A stretch of DNA of 64,000 nucleotides from an uncultured Bacteroidota bacterium (GTDB lineage Bacteria; Bacteroidota; Bacteroidia; Bacteroidales; UBA12481): assembly GCA_903851365.1 (NCBI GenBank), contig CAINOB010000062.1, positions 124,001-188,000 on the forward strand. Direction: 5' to 3'. A model generated the notes under the pieces. It made no database searches and was not told the DNA's origin. It saw only the letters and a list, made by a program, of their open reading frames with translations. Positions within the stretch are counted from its first letter, which is position 1; each line of letters starts with the position of its first letter. Below are positions 24,797-33,833 of the stretch, piece by piece. The translations under genes were made by a program, and so were the position numbers.

Positions 24797-26125
24797 ATGA
24801 TAAAACGATTTATTTCATTAGCCTTCCTCAGCTGTATTTTCTTGCAGATACAGGCACAGCAAAAAATTGATCCTTCAACTATTCGTGAAAAGATGCAATG
24901 GTTTGCCGATGCCAAGCTGGGCATTTTCATCCATACCGGAATTTATGCGGTTGACGGCATCGATGAATCCTGGAGCTTTCACAATAAGAAGATCAGCTAT
25001 CCCGATTATATGAAGCAGCTCAAGGGATTTACGTTAAAAAATTATAATCCGGCCGCCTGGGCGGATCTGATTCAGGAAAGTGGAGCCAGATATTCGGTGG
25101 TAACAACAAAACATCATGATGGAGTTGCCATGTACGACACCAAAATGAACGATCTGAGCATTGTTAAGTCGACACCGGCAAAGAAAGATATGATTAAACC
25201 GTTTTTCGAGGAACTCCGGAAGCGGAATATCAAGTGCGGCGCCTATTTTTCGCTGATCGACTGGTCGCATCCCGACTACCCCGGATTTCTGAGCGACAGC
25301 TCAAAATATCAGGTTGAAAAAGATTATGACCGCTGGAACAGGTTCCGCAAGTTTTTCCAGGGCCAGATCCAGGAAATCAACGCCCAATTTAAGCCCGATC
25401 TGTGGTGGTTCGATGGTGACTGGGAACATAGCGCTGAGCAGTGGGAATCGGAAAAAGTACGCTCCATGATTTTAGCCGGCAACCCGAAAGCAATTATCAA
25501 TGGCCGCCTGCAGGGATATGGCGATTATGAAACTCCGGAGCAGAACTTTCCTGTATCGCGTCCAAAATACAGCTGGTGGGAGCTTTGCATGACCAGTAAC
25601 GATAACTGGGGATTTCATCACGATAACAATTGGAAAACACCTTATGAGGTTATCACGATTTTTATCGATGCTGTTTCCAACGGAGGCAACCTCCTGCTTG
25701 ATATGGGACCTATGGAAGACGGCACCATCCCTCCTGAACAGGTAAATATTCTTAAGGAACTTGGGTCGTGGAACAAGAAAAACGGTGAGGCCATTTTCAA
25801 TACGATCGGCGGAATTCCGCAGGGGCATTTTTATGGACCGACCACCCTATCGAAGGATTCGACTTCACTTTATCTTTTCCTCCACGGAAATGTAAATGGC
25901 ACCATAATGCTGAAGGGCCTGATCAATAAGATTGAGGACATCTCAGTGGTCGGAACCGACCGTAAATTAACGCATAAAGTGGTTGGAAAAATCTCCTGGA
26001 GCCCTGTCCCGGGATTAGTTTACATTGATGTTCCAGGGGATGTAAAGGACAAATATGTTACCGTTCTCAAGCTGAAACTTGATAAGCCCATCAAGCTTTA
26101 TCGAGGGCAGGGCGGGCTCAATTAG
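24797..26125 (+). CDS. Alpha-L-fucosidase (GH29), secreted
   Basis: The 442-residue protein has a signal peptide ending at QIQA|Q. GH29 signatures are WFADAKLGIFIHTGIYAV (35-52), KHHDGVAMYD (105-114) and PDLWWFDGDWEH (200-211), where D206 is the expected nucleophile. NGGNLLLDMGPMEDGTIP comes near residue 295, and the C-terminal beta-sandwich is short. The catalytic nucleophile is present; the acid/base of this family is not conserved enough to place by eye. Downstream of the GH95-like gene in the same direction, so probably co-transcribed. Confidence 0.92.
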   Translation: MIKRFISLAFLSCIFLQIQAQQKIDPSTIREKMQWFADAKLGIFIHTGIYAVDGIDESWSFHNKKISYPDYMKQLKGFTLKNYNPAAWADLIQESGARYSVVTTKHHDGVAMYDTKMNDLSIVKSTPAKKDMIKPFFEELRKRNIKCGAYFSLIDWSHPDYPGFLSDSSKYQVEKDYDRWNRFRKFFQGQIQEINAQFKPDLWWFDGDWEHSAEQWESEKVRSMILAGNPKAIINGRLQGYGDYETPEQNFPVSRPKYSWWELCMTSNDNWGFHHDNNWKTPYEVITIFIDAVSNGGNLLLDMGPMEDGTIPPEQVNILKELGSWNKKNGEAIFNTIGGIPQGHFYGPTTLSKDSTSLYLFLHGNVNGTIMLKGLINKIEDISVVGTDRKLTHKVVGKISWSPVPGLVYIDVPGDVKDKYVTVLKLKLDKPIKLYRGQGGLN

Positions 26126-26171
26126 AAGACGAGGGACGAAGAAGAAGATCGATAGACGGTAGACGGAAGAC

Positions 26172-26588
26172 TCAAAGGCTGGCAGAACGCAGCTTGCCTT
26201 CGATGAAATCCAGTTTACCGGCACGTTCGATAGCATAAGTTCGCTCTTTCACATCGACAAACTGCAGCAACTCTTTTGCTCTCGATAACGCATGTTTTGT
26301 TACCACGCCCGGATCGTCGGAAATTTCGATTAGGAGATCAGCCAGTAACTCTATATTTTCGGAATTGAGTTCGCGGTGGTTGGCTAAAAACGGTTCGAGA
26401 CTGGTGGAATCCATCTCGATCAGCATTTTCAAGGTAAACCCTGCTTCCGATTCAAATTCAAGATCAACCATTGATAAGTTGAAATCATATTGCTGAGTCA
26501 GCCTGCTTTGAACCAGCTTGCCTATCAGGCCCATGACCATTTGGCCGAATTTCTGAATCTCGTCAACGATAAAATCCCTGCGTTCCAT
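26172..26588 (-). CDS. Small helical protein, unknown (resembles DUF6483-type)
   Basis: A 138-residue acidic, helix-rich cytosolic protein. Its start (MERRDFIVDEIQKFGQMVMGLIGKL) resembles small uncharacterised proteins grouped as DUF6483, but the match is from memory of the start only. No catalytic motif is visible. It lies 16 bases downstream of the GH95-like lipoprotein stop on the same strand. The 46-base gap to the convergent GH29 gene holds short purine-rich repeats (GACGAGGGACGA, AGACGGTAGACGG). Confidence 0.5.
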   Translation of the reverse strand: MERRDFIVDEIQKFGQMVMGLIGKLVQSRLTQQYDFNLSMVDLEFESEAGFTLKMLIEMDSTSLEPFLANHRELNSENIELLADLLIEISDDPGVVTKHALSRAKELLQFVDVKERTYAIERAGKLDFIEGKLRSASL

Positions 26589-26604
26589 AATTACTTTGCT
26601 TCAA

Positions 26605-29028
26605 TCAAGGTAAAGGTAAAATTAATTCCTCCACCCTCCCCTTCTTCAACCTCACTTCCTTAATTACCTCACTTCCCCTCGTGGTAATTTTAACCACCTG
26701 ATCGATTTTGGAAAGGAGCGCTATCCTGACCTCTTTTTCGGTCCAGGCCAATGATTCCAGCGTGATCTGTCCGCGCAGCATAACGCCTTTTATCTCACCC
26801 GATTTCCATTCGGGCGGGCAGGCCGGCAGTATGCTAATCATGCCCGGCTCGGAATAGACCAGCGATTTCATAATCACAGCCGGAAAACCACCCGAAAGGT
26901 CAAGATTAAAGAGCTCGTGCGGATTATGCGTCGTCACCATATTTGGGAACCAGTAAACCGATCCCAGCCAGTTAATCATATCCTGAACAGCCACAGCATC
27001 ACCAACTGCAACCGCTGCCAAGGCCAGCTGAACCATGCCGAAAGCCATCACGCCACCATCCTCATTGCGCCTTACCTTCATCCTTTCATCAACAGCCTTG
27101 CGGCAGGCTTCCATTAATTTCGGGCTGGCAGCTATATCGGGGTCCGTAACATCCCATAAACCATACAGATGTGAGGCATGACGATGAGCATAATTATCGG
27201 ACAATGAATCCCACATATATTCGCGCAGGGCGCCATCGGAGTTTATCTGATAATCGGGCATCTTAGAAAGCATATTTTTCCATTGAGCCAGGGTATCCGC
27301 TGGAAGATTTAGTAAAGTGCCGGCATCAATAAGATTGTGATAAAGCTGCCGTGCCGCCATAACATCCATGGTGGCATTTATGCAGGCCTGGTCGGGACTG
27401 TTGCCAGGATTATTTTCCGGCGAATACGAAGGAACAAATACCCACTTGCCGTCCTTGCCCGGTATCAGGAAATCAGCATAAAACAGAGCCGATTCCTTCA
27501 TAAAAGGCAAGGCATGGTTTTTAAGAAACTCCAGGTCGCCCGTGTAACGATAATAGTCGTAGAAAAACTCCGACATCCAGGCAGCTCCGGCTGTCCAGAA
27601 CGTCATCGGCCAGGTACGGTCGAAGTGATTGTTCAAACCGTGTGAGCTGGTGCGTGATGCTACATGAATGCCTCTTGTATTATACATCCTGCTTGCATTC
27701 TCACGATATTGAGGCAGCATCGACTCCTGATATTTAAAGAATCCATCCATGAGTTCCGGCATATTACCGGGAAGCATGGAAGCCAGGGCCACCTCAAGAT
27801 TGCCGTTCTGTGTAAAATCCCCCGACCAGGGAGGAGCTGTTGTTCCGGCCCAGATTCCCTGAAGATTTGGGGGCATAATGCCCGAAGCGCAAAGGATGTT
27901 GTAACGTGCAGCGTCGAATTCTTTTTCCAGTAAAGCTGCCACTGGTTTATGACCTGATCTTTTCAGCAGTTCCTCCGATGAAAGATCTCTGTCAGTGCCG
28001 CCATGAAGATCAAGCGAAACGCGGCCAAACATTTCGCCATGCACCCTGGCATGACGGCTCAGGAGCTTAGAATAGTCCGGTTTTATTGAATTCACTTTCC
28101 TCTGCAGGATTTTTCGGAGAGAGCCATCGGTCAAATCCGCCCTTACTGCGGTTGGCTCCACTTTTAAAAGGAGCAAAAGTTCATCGGCGCCTTTTATCAT
28201 CATTTCTGTACCTTTTGGTTCGCAGGACCCGCCCTTGTTGATCACCCTCACTACGCCTGCCAATCCTTTAATACTCCCATTCCAATCCTTATCGAAGGAA
28301 CCCTGATAAAATAGCCATCCCTTTTCGGAAGTGATCACCGAGGTGCGGCTAGTTTTATTGTAAAGACCCTGCCACCATGAATTATCCTTTGGGCGGTCGG
28401 CCAGCCCGATCCTACAGCTGAGCATGCCTTTCCCCGGACCTTTTATCGATATTACAACCACTGTATCCGTTCGCGAGGCAAATACCTTTCTGGAATATAA
28501 ACCCTGATTGCCTTTCCAGTTCACTGACACCTCGCCCGATGCGAAATTCACCGACCGGCGGTACCCGGTAACGGCGGTATCCTCCTCCATATGAATTCTT
28601 AAATCACAGGCAGGCACAAAGGGATCGGTCCAACGTTTCCCACCCCAACCCTCGCGATGCGACAGGTCGACGATATATTGCGAGGCTTCTCCAAATTTGC
28701 CGGCAAACATCATCTGACGGATAGAATCGAGCTTCTCCCCTGAATTTACAGGTGGCAAGGGCTCATTCAGCGGCATGTACAATCTTGCATGACTCAGGAT
28801 CAGCGTATCAGATAGCGCTTGTCCCATCACCATAACACCCATGGTTCCGTTGCCGGTGACCAGCGATTGCTCCCAGGTTTGAGCAGGTTTCTCCGACCAG
28901 AAACCGCGATTTTGGAGAGCACTTTTTTCATAATTGTTTCCACATCCTGAAAGTGTCAGAAAAATGATGCCGCCCAGGAGAATTAAGCCCTGGCGACAGG
29001 CTGTTTTTATTGATGGAATAATAATCAT
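26605..29028 (-). CDS. GH95-like glycoside hydrolase lipoprotein
   Basis: 807 residues from the ATG at 29028 (MIIIPSIK...), chosen because it gives a standard lipoprotein signal with lipobox LSG-C. N-terminal KPAQTWEQSLVTGNGTMGVMVMG corresponds to the GH95 'AxxWxxALPxGNGRxGAMxxG' start. The catalytic domain has MPPNLQGIWAGTTAPPWSGDFTQNGNLEVALASMLPGNMPEL, the GH95-like 'NLQGxW...PPWxxDxTxNxNxE' motif. HPASHLYGLWDVTDPD-like and ALAAVAVGDAVAVQDMI segments follow. It is a second, divergent member of the same family as the 22485-24788 product, so substrate may be fucose or galactose. It shares a 75-base divergent promoter region with the GH38 gene. Confidence 0.75.
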   Translation of the reverse strand: MIIIPSIKTACRQGLILLGGIIFLTLSGCGNNYEKSALQNRGFWSEKPAQTWEQSLVTGNGTMGVMVMGQALSDTLILSHARLYMPLNEPLPPVNSGEKLDSIRQMMFAGKFGEASQYIVDLSHREGWGGKRWTDPFVPACDLRIHMEEDTAVTGYRRSVNFASGEVSVNWKGNQGLYSRKVFASRTDTVVVISIKGPGKGMLSCRIGLADRPKDNSWWQGLYNKTSRTSVITSEKGWLFYQGSFDKDWNGSIKGLAGVVRVINKGGSCEPKGTEMMIKGADELLLLLKVEPTAVRADLTDGSLRKILQRKVNSIKPDYSKLLSRHARVHGEMFGRVSLDLHGGTDRDLSSEELLKRSGHKPVAALLEKEFDAARYNILCASGIMPPNLQGIWAGTTAPPWSGDFTQNGNLEVALASMLPGNMPELMDGFFKYQESMLPQYRENASRMYNTRGIHVASRTSSHGLNNHFDRTWPMTFWTAGAAWMSEFFYDYYRYTGDLEFLKNHALPFMKESALFYADFLIPGKDGKWVFVPSYSPENNPGNSPDQACINATMDVMAARQLYHNLIDAGTLLNLPADTLAQWKNMLSKMPDYQINSDGALREYMWDSLSDNYAHRHASHLYGLWDVTDPDIAASPKLMEACRKAVDERMKVRRNEDGGVMAFGMVQLALAAVAVGDAVAVQDMINWLGSVYWFPNMVTTHNPHELFNLDLSGGFPAVIMKSLVYSEPGMISILPACPPEWKSGEIKGVMLRGQITLESLAWTEKEVRIALLSKIDQVVKITTRGSEVIKEVRLKKGRVEELILPLP

Positions 29029-29042
29029 TGGGGAATGATATA

Positions 29043-29059
29043 AGTGTCGATTTGACACT
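29043..29059. promoter_or_regulatory. Candidate operator palindrome AGTGTC-N5-GACACT
   Basis: A perfect 6-bp inverted repeat centred between two divergent promoters. It covers the -33 TTTG (29051-29054) of the rightward promoter and the probable start site of the leftward one, the position expected of a site controlling both hydrolase genes. Confidence 0.5.
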
Positions 29060-29079
29060 AAACTTATTCAGTATATTTG
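29051..29079 (+). promoter_or_regulatory. Promoter for the GH38 gene
   Basis: TTTG (29051-29054), 17-base spacer, TATATTTG (29072-29079): both boxes match the Bacteroidota TTTG / TAnnTTTG consensus, 24 bases before the ATG at 29104. Confidence 0.65.
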
Positions 29080-29089
29080 GATTATCAAA
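29059..29089 (-). promoter_or_regulatory. Candidate divergent promoter for the GH95-like lipoprotein gene
   Basis: Reverse strand: TTTG (29089-29086), 19-base spacer, TAAGTTTA (29066-29059), one base off TAnnTTTG, 30 bases before the ATG at 29028. Confidence 0.4.
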
Positions 29090-29103
29090 ATAAAGCCATT
29101 CCA

Positions 29104-31770
29104 ATGAAAACAAGAACCAGCGCGATTTTATTTTTTCTGGCAATCCTGTCCTTTTCACTTCAGGGCCAGAACGCAAATTCGGGATATTTCTCCAAGGGTA
29201 TCATCCACATTATCCCTTCGAGCCATCAGGATATCGCCTGGATGGATTCTCCGGCAAACTGTATGCTGGAAAGGGATACCATGATGATTGCCCCGGCCAT
29301 CAAGCTGATGGAAAAGAATCCAAAATATGTTTTCTCGGTGGAGCAGGTATTGAACCTCGAAGAGTTTCTTTCGCTGCATCCCGATAAGAAGCCTCAGTTA
29401 GAACAGTATACCCGTGAAGGAAAATTTGAATGGGGCGGCACTTATGTCCAGCCCTATGAAAACATGTATTCCGGAGAGGCGCTGATCCGTCAAACTTATT
29501 TCGGACGCAAGTATCTCCACCAGATATTCCCGGGCTGCGATACCCGCATTTACTGGAATCCCGATGTTCCGTCACGCTCTATCCAGATGGCCCAGATACT
29601 TAAAAAATCGGGGATCGACTTTATGTCATTCAGCCGGGTCAGCGAAGGTTTCTATGATTGGAAAAGTCCGGATGGCACTGGCATTCTGTGCTATTCACCG
29701 GGACATTATACCAATATGATCAACCTTCTGTTCAAGGATAATATGAGTTCGCTCCGCGATATTAATGAGGTGTATAAACTGTTGAAAGTGAAATTCGATG
29801 AGCTGGCGAAATATTACAAGCTTCACAACATTCCTCCTCATATCTGTTTTATTCTGTCCACGGATGCTGTTAAACCAGTGGATCTTAACGATTTTATTGC
29901 AAAATGGAATAAGGAAATCGCTCCAAAATATAATATGCCCATGATGCAATATTCGACAGTCAATTCTTTTATGTCGGAAATCGCCAAAGGCAAGCTTAAA
30001 CTGGAGCCAACTATCGGCGAACGGCCAAATGTCTGGTTCTATAAGACTGGTCCGAGCCATCATCAGACACTTCAAGCCGGCCGCGATGCCTGGAGATCAC
30101 TCACCGAAGCAGAAGAATTTTCATCATTCAGCTCCATTCTTCGGAAATCAGGCGATGAAGGCCAGGCAGGTCGTTTGCATTCCGCCTGGAAAGAGGCCAT
30201 CTATCCCGATCATGGCTGGGGTGGCCAGCGTGGGGCAATCACCGACAGCACCTTCTTTGCCAAGTTCCTGTTTGCGGGCAAAGAAGCAGTAGATGTCAGG
30301 AGTTCATCATTAACTTCGATCAACCGGAAAATAGGCTTTAAGGATAAAGGTTATCCGGTGGTAGTTTATAATACTTTGTCGTGGCAACGGTCCGATATCG
30401 TCAAGGCTTCGTTTAATGCCCTAGGGAAATCTTACGTTTTCAATAAAACGGACCTCAACTACAAGCTCGTCGATCAGGAGGGAAATGAAGTGCCTTATCA
30501 AACTATCAGCCTGAAACAGACAGATCCGGAGCCGGCAGAGCATTTCAATTTCCTTTTCCTGGCAAAAGATGTCCCTCCGATGGGGTATAAAACATATTAT
30601 CTGGTACTTAAAGATGCCAAGGATATCGACAACACCCTGAAAAAAGGATATCTCGAAACACCTTTTTACACAGTTACCCTGGGCAAAGGCGGTATCAAAT
30701 CAATCATTGATAAGGAGCTGAAAAAGGAATTGCTGAATACCGGCAAATTCCTGGGTGCCGAGCTGTTTACCATGCGTTCCGTAGGCTATGGCGCTGGTGA
30801 ATTCACGGAAATCCAACAGCCCGACATGGAAGGTTTTGCCAAGCTGAGCGAAACCGATGCCAACTGGAATTGCGTGGAATCGGGAAAAGTCAGGTCAGTG
30901 TGGGAAACATCACAGGCCTTCAGCCATTGCACTGCCAGACTGCGCGTTATAATTTATAATGATATTAAACGAATCGATGTGGAGACTGACTTGCTTGGTT
31001 GGGACGGGACGATTTACCGGGAATTCCGACTGGCATTTCCACTCAATCTGAAAAACGGGAAAGTAGTTTATGAAGGTACAATGTGCGCAGTGGAAGTCAA
31101 TAAAGACGAGCCCAAAGGCGCCGCAGGATTTTCTTATCCGGGAGTGGATTACAATCAACCTTATCACTTGGTGAGGCCGCGTGAAATCCAAAACTGGTTT
31201 GCAGGATATGATTCAACCGGTGTTGTCATGATTACTTCTGATGTTATGGGATTCGATTATATTGATCCGACAACCAATCCTGTTCCTTACCCCATGCTGC
31301 AGCCGGTACTTCTGGCCAGCCGTCGCAGTTGCCACGGTCTGGGTAACTGGTTCCTCGATCCGGGTGATCATTTTTATCATTTTTCCATCACTTCCGGAAA
31401 GGGCGACTGGAGAACAACCTATCATGAAGGAACAGCAGCAAATCAGCCCCTGATAGCTGTTTGCGGCGATCTGAAGAAAAAAACCGAAGGGCTGCCCGAA
31501 ACTTATGGATTCCTTAAAGTGGATCAGAAAAATATTATCGTCAGCGCGGTGAAAAAAGCTGACGATGACAATAATTATATAATCCGGCTATATGAAATGG
31601 AAGGAAAAGACACACAGGTTACCGTAACTTTCCCGTTCCCGATTAAAAAAGCCTGGAAAACGGATATGATCGAAGAAAATCCAAAGGAAATTCCGGTGGT
31701 AAATAATTCACTGGTTCTTACTGTTGGTCACAATGCCATCGAAACATATAAGATCTCGGTTAATCTTTGA
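29104..31770 (+). CDS. GH38-family alpha-mannosidase-like enzyme, secreted
   Basis: 888 residues from the ATG at 29104, which begins a good signal peptide (MKTRTSAILFFLAILSFSLQ). GH38 features are IIPSSHQDIAW (37-46, zinc-binding H41 and D43), FEWGGTYVQPYENMYSGEALIRQ and RIYWNPDVPSRS with D154 as the expected nucleophile. A long C-terminal beta region has VYNTLSWQRSDIV and YKTYYLVLKDA segments typical of the family. Expected to release alpha-mannose from mannan or glycoprotein glycans. It lies divergent from a GH95-like gene and convergent with GH97, whose 3' end overlaps its own by 11 bases. Confidence 0.88.
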   Translation: MKTRTSAILFFLAILSFSLQGQNANSGYFSKGIIHIIPSSHQDIAWMDSPANCMLERDTMMIAPAIKLMEKNPKYVFSVEQVLNLEEFLSLHPDKKPQLEQYTREGKFEWGGTYVQPYENMYSGEALIRQTYFGRKYLHQIFPGCDTRIYWNPDVPSRSIQMAQILKKSGIDFMSFSRVSEGFYDWKSPDGTGILCYSPGHYTNMINLLFKDNMSSLRDINEVYKLLKVKFDELAKYYKLHNIPPHICFILSTDAVKPVDLNDFIAKWNKEIAPKYNMPMMQYSTVNSFMSEIAKGKLKLEPTIGERPNVWFYKTGPSHHQTLQAGRDAWRSLTEAEEFSSFSSILRKSGDEGQAGRLHSAWKEAIYPDHGWGGQRGAITDSTFFAKFLFAGKEAVDVRSSSLTSINRKIGFKDKGYPVVVYNTLSWQRSDIVKASFNALGKSYVFNKTDLNYKLVDQEGNEVPYQTISLKQTDPEPAEHFNFLFLAKDVPPMGYKTYYLVLKDAKDIDNTLKKGYLETPFYTVTLGKGGIKSIIDKELKKELLNTGKFLGAELFTMRSVGYGAGEFTEIQQPDMEGFAKLSETDANWNCVESGKVRSVWETSQAFSHCTARLRVIIYNDIKRIDVETDLLGWDGTIYREFRLAFPLNLKNGKVVYEGTMCAVEVNKDEPKGAAGFSYPGVDYNQPYHLVRPREIQNWFAGYDSTGVVMITSDVMGFDYIDPTTNPVPYPMLQPVLLASRRSCHGLGNWFLDPGDHFYHFSITSGKGDWRTTYHEGTAANQPLIAVCGDLKKKTEGLPETYGFLKVDQKNIIVSAVKKADDDNNYIIRLYEMEGKDTQVTVTFPFPIKKAWKTDMIEENPKEIPVVNNSLVLTVGHNAIETYKISVNL

Positions 31771-33727
31771 GCTTTCCCACCCAGCCGCCACCAGGAGCCA
31801 AATGAATCTTAAGTTTGGTGCTATTTGTGACCTTAAAGGTTTTCATTTTGTAGTCGATCGCGCGAATATCAGCGTTAATTCCATCCTGAATCAGATCCAG
31901 CGTATAGTTTCCCTCGGGAAGAAAGCTGAAATCGACGGTAAAATCTCTGGGTGTCCAATCGGTGGTTGCTGCCAGATACCAGTCTTTTCCACTACGACGA
32001 CCCATCAGGATATAATCCCCCATTTTTGCCTCGAAAACACGAGTCTCATTCCAGGTGGTCGGGATGCTTAACAGAAAACGTGCGCACTCAGGTTCTCGCT
32101 CATAATCCGAAGGGGCATCAGGAATCATCTGCATCGGGCTCATAGTCGTCACCGCCATGGCAATAAAATGAGCGCGGGTCCCCATTCCCATTGGAAAATC
32201 ACCCACCACCCGGAAGTCCTTCTTGACAATATTATTAAATGTTCCGGGGATATAATCCATAGGTCCGGCAACGTTTCTGAGGAATGGCAATGTATTATGA
32301 TGATCAGGAGTATCCCAATCGCCGCAACCAGAAAATTCAAACTCGATCAGCCCCTCCTGAGTCAGGAGGTTCGGGTAGGTCCGGCGAAGACCTGTTGATT
32401 TGCAGGTGCCATGGAAATTCACCACCATATGCCTTTTGGCTGTCTCCTGCAATACTTTTTCATACCAGCTCATCATCACCTGATCGTCGCGATTCATAAA
32501 ATCAACCTTAATCCCGGCGATCCCCCATTTTTCGTATAGATTGAGCGCTTCGGGCATCTGCTTTTCCAGAGTTGCCGCAGCCAGCCAAAGAAGAATTTTC
32601 ACGTTCTTCTGTTTTGCATATGCCATTACCTGATCCATATCCAGGCCCTTCCTGATTTTCAGAATGTTCCCCAGGTCCGACCAGCCATCATCGAACAAAT
32701 AATAGGTAATCCCATATTTTGCGCAAAAATCGATGAAGTACTTTGCTGTTTCCGTGTTTATGTCCGCCTTGAAATCAACACCAAAAATATTTCTGCGGGC
32801 CCACCAATCGAGAATCACCCAACCGGGTCTGATCCATGACGGATCGGTCAGTTCACATTTATCGGCAAGAAGGTAAACCATCTGGTTGGTGATCAGGTCA
32901 CCATCTTTTTCAGATACTGCGATGATCCTCCAGGGCAGTGTTCGTGTACCGGTTGTTTTTGCGATATAGGGTGCATATTCAAGCACTTCAGTCTGGCCAT
33001 AAGGACTGTCGACCCCCTTAACTTTTAGGGGATAGCCAGGAAAAATGCTTTTAACCGAATTCTCTCCCGATTTCTCCAGCCACATGCCGGGATAGTCGCG
33101 GATATTCGATTCCCCGATCCAAAGCCCCGTTCCGTTTGGTTTGTGCACCAGGACAGGCAGATAGAAGCGATCGGTTGCGGCAAGGGTGCCAATGGTTTTA
33201 TAAATATAGGGATTCTCATAGGCGGAATAAAAGCTTTTTTCCAATGCCAGGCAGACAGAATCTTTCGCATCAAACCGGTATCCACCCAACTCGTTTTCAA
33301 TCACCAGGTCGCCCGGCTTACCCAGGTCAATCCGGTAAGCCATACCTTCGTTGTACAACCGGAACTCAATAGTGTAATCAGGTTTGAAAACCAGGATCAA
33401 TTCCCGGTAATTATCCCTGATTATTTCCGATTTTTCACGTATCTCAGGCCTGACCAGCTGATCCATCCTGATCTCCCGGGATTTTTTCACCACTGGATTA
33501 TTCCCGGTTAAGGACCCGTCGGCCAGTTTGATACCGATCGGCTCACTTGACAAAAGGCTCATTTCATTCCGGTACAGCTCAAACCGGATGGTGCTGTCGA
33601 TCCGAATGACAGCTCTGAGTTTCTGATCCGGTGATTGGAGGGAATATTCCCTGGTTTTGATGGTACTAGAAAATGCAAAAACAGCAATACCGAGAAGGAA
33701 TGCTGACAATAATAGGGCCTTTTTCAT
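31760..33727 (-). CDS. GH97-family glycoside hydrolase, probably retaining alpha-galactosidase type
   Basis: 655 residues from the ATG at 33727 (MKKALLLSAFLL..., a clean signal peptide); the longer reading has no signal. The N-terminal beta-supersandwich starts YSLQSPDQKLRAVIRID. A TIM barrel follows with WVILDWWARRNIFGVDFKADINTE, YYLFDDGWSD, GIAGIKVDFMNRDDQVM and NFHGTCKSTGLRRTYPN. The Asp in IKVDFMNRDDQ corresponds to the nucleophile position of retaining GH97 enzymes; inverting SusB-type members lack it. This favours an alpha-galactosidase-like retaining enzyme, by inference. It shares a divergent gap with the Cys-type sulfatase. Confidence 0.88.
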   Translation of the reverse strand: MKKALLLSAFLLGIAVFAFSSTIKTREYSLQSPDQKLRAVIRIDSTIRFELYRNEMSLLSSEPIGIKLADGSLTGNNPVVKKSREIRMDQLVRPEIREKSEIIRDNYRELILVFKPDYTIEFRLYNEGMAYRIDLGKPGDLVIENELGGYRFDAKDSVCLALEKSFYSAYENPYIYKTIGTLAATDRFYLPVLVHKPNGTGLWIGESNIRDYPGMWLEKSGENSVKSIFPGYPLKVKGVDSPYGQTEVLEYAPYIAKTTGTRTLPWRIIAVSEKDGDLITNQMVYLLADKCELTDPSWIRPGWVILDWWARRNIFGVDFKADINTETAKYFIDFCAKYGITYYLFDDGWSDLGNILKIRKGLDMDQVMAYAKQKNVKILLWLAAATLEKQMPEALNLYEKWGIAGIKVDFMNRDDQVMMSWYEKVLQETAKRHMVVNFHGTCKSTGLRRTYPNLLTQEGLIEFEFSGCGDWDTPDHHNTLPFLRNVAGPMDYIPGTFNNIVKKDFRVVGDFPMGMGTRAHFIAMAVTTMSPMQMIPDAPSDYEREPECARFLLSIPTTWNETRVFEAKMGDYILMGRRSGKDWYLAATTDWTPRDFTVDFSFLPEGNYTLDLIQDGINADIRAIDYKMKTFKVTNSTKLKIHLAPGGGWVGKLKD

Positions 33728-33785
33728 TTTATCAGAATTATCACGTTCATGCAGTAAAGATAGAATATCGGACCGCTTGATTTCG

Positions 33786-33812
33786 TTGTCTTCGCCTCTT
33801 TCCTTACATTTG
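33786..33812 (+). promoter_or_regulatory. Promoter for the Cys-type sulfatase gene
   Basis: TTG (33786-33788), 16-base spacer, TACATTTG (33805-33812), an exact TAnnTTTG box 21 bases before the ATG at 33834. On the opposite strand TATCTTTA (33762-33755) is a one-off match that could serve GH97. Confidence 0.5.
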
Positions 33813-33833
33813 GATAACTCAAAAGTTAAATCC

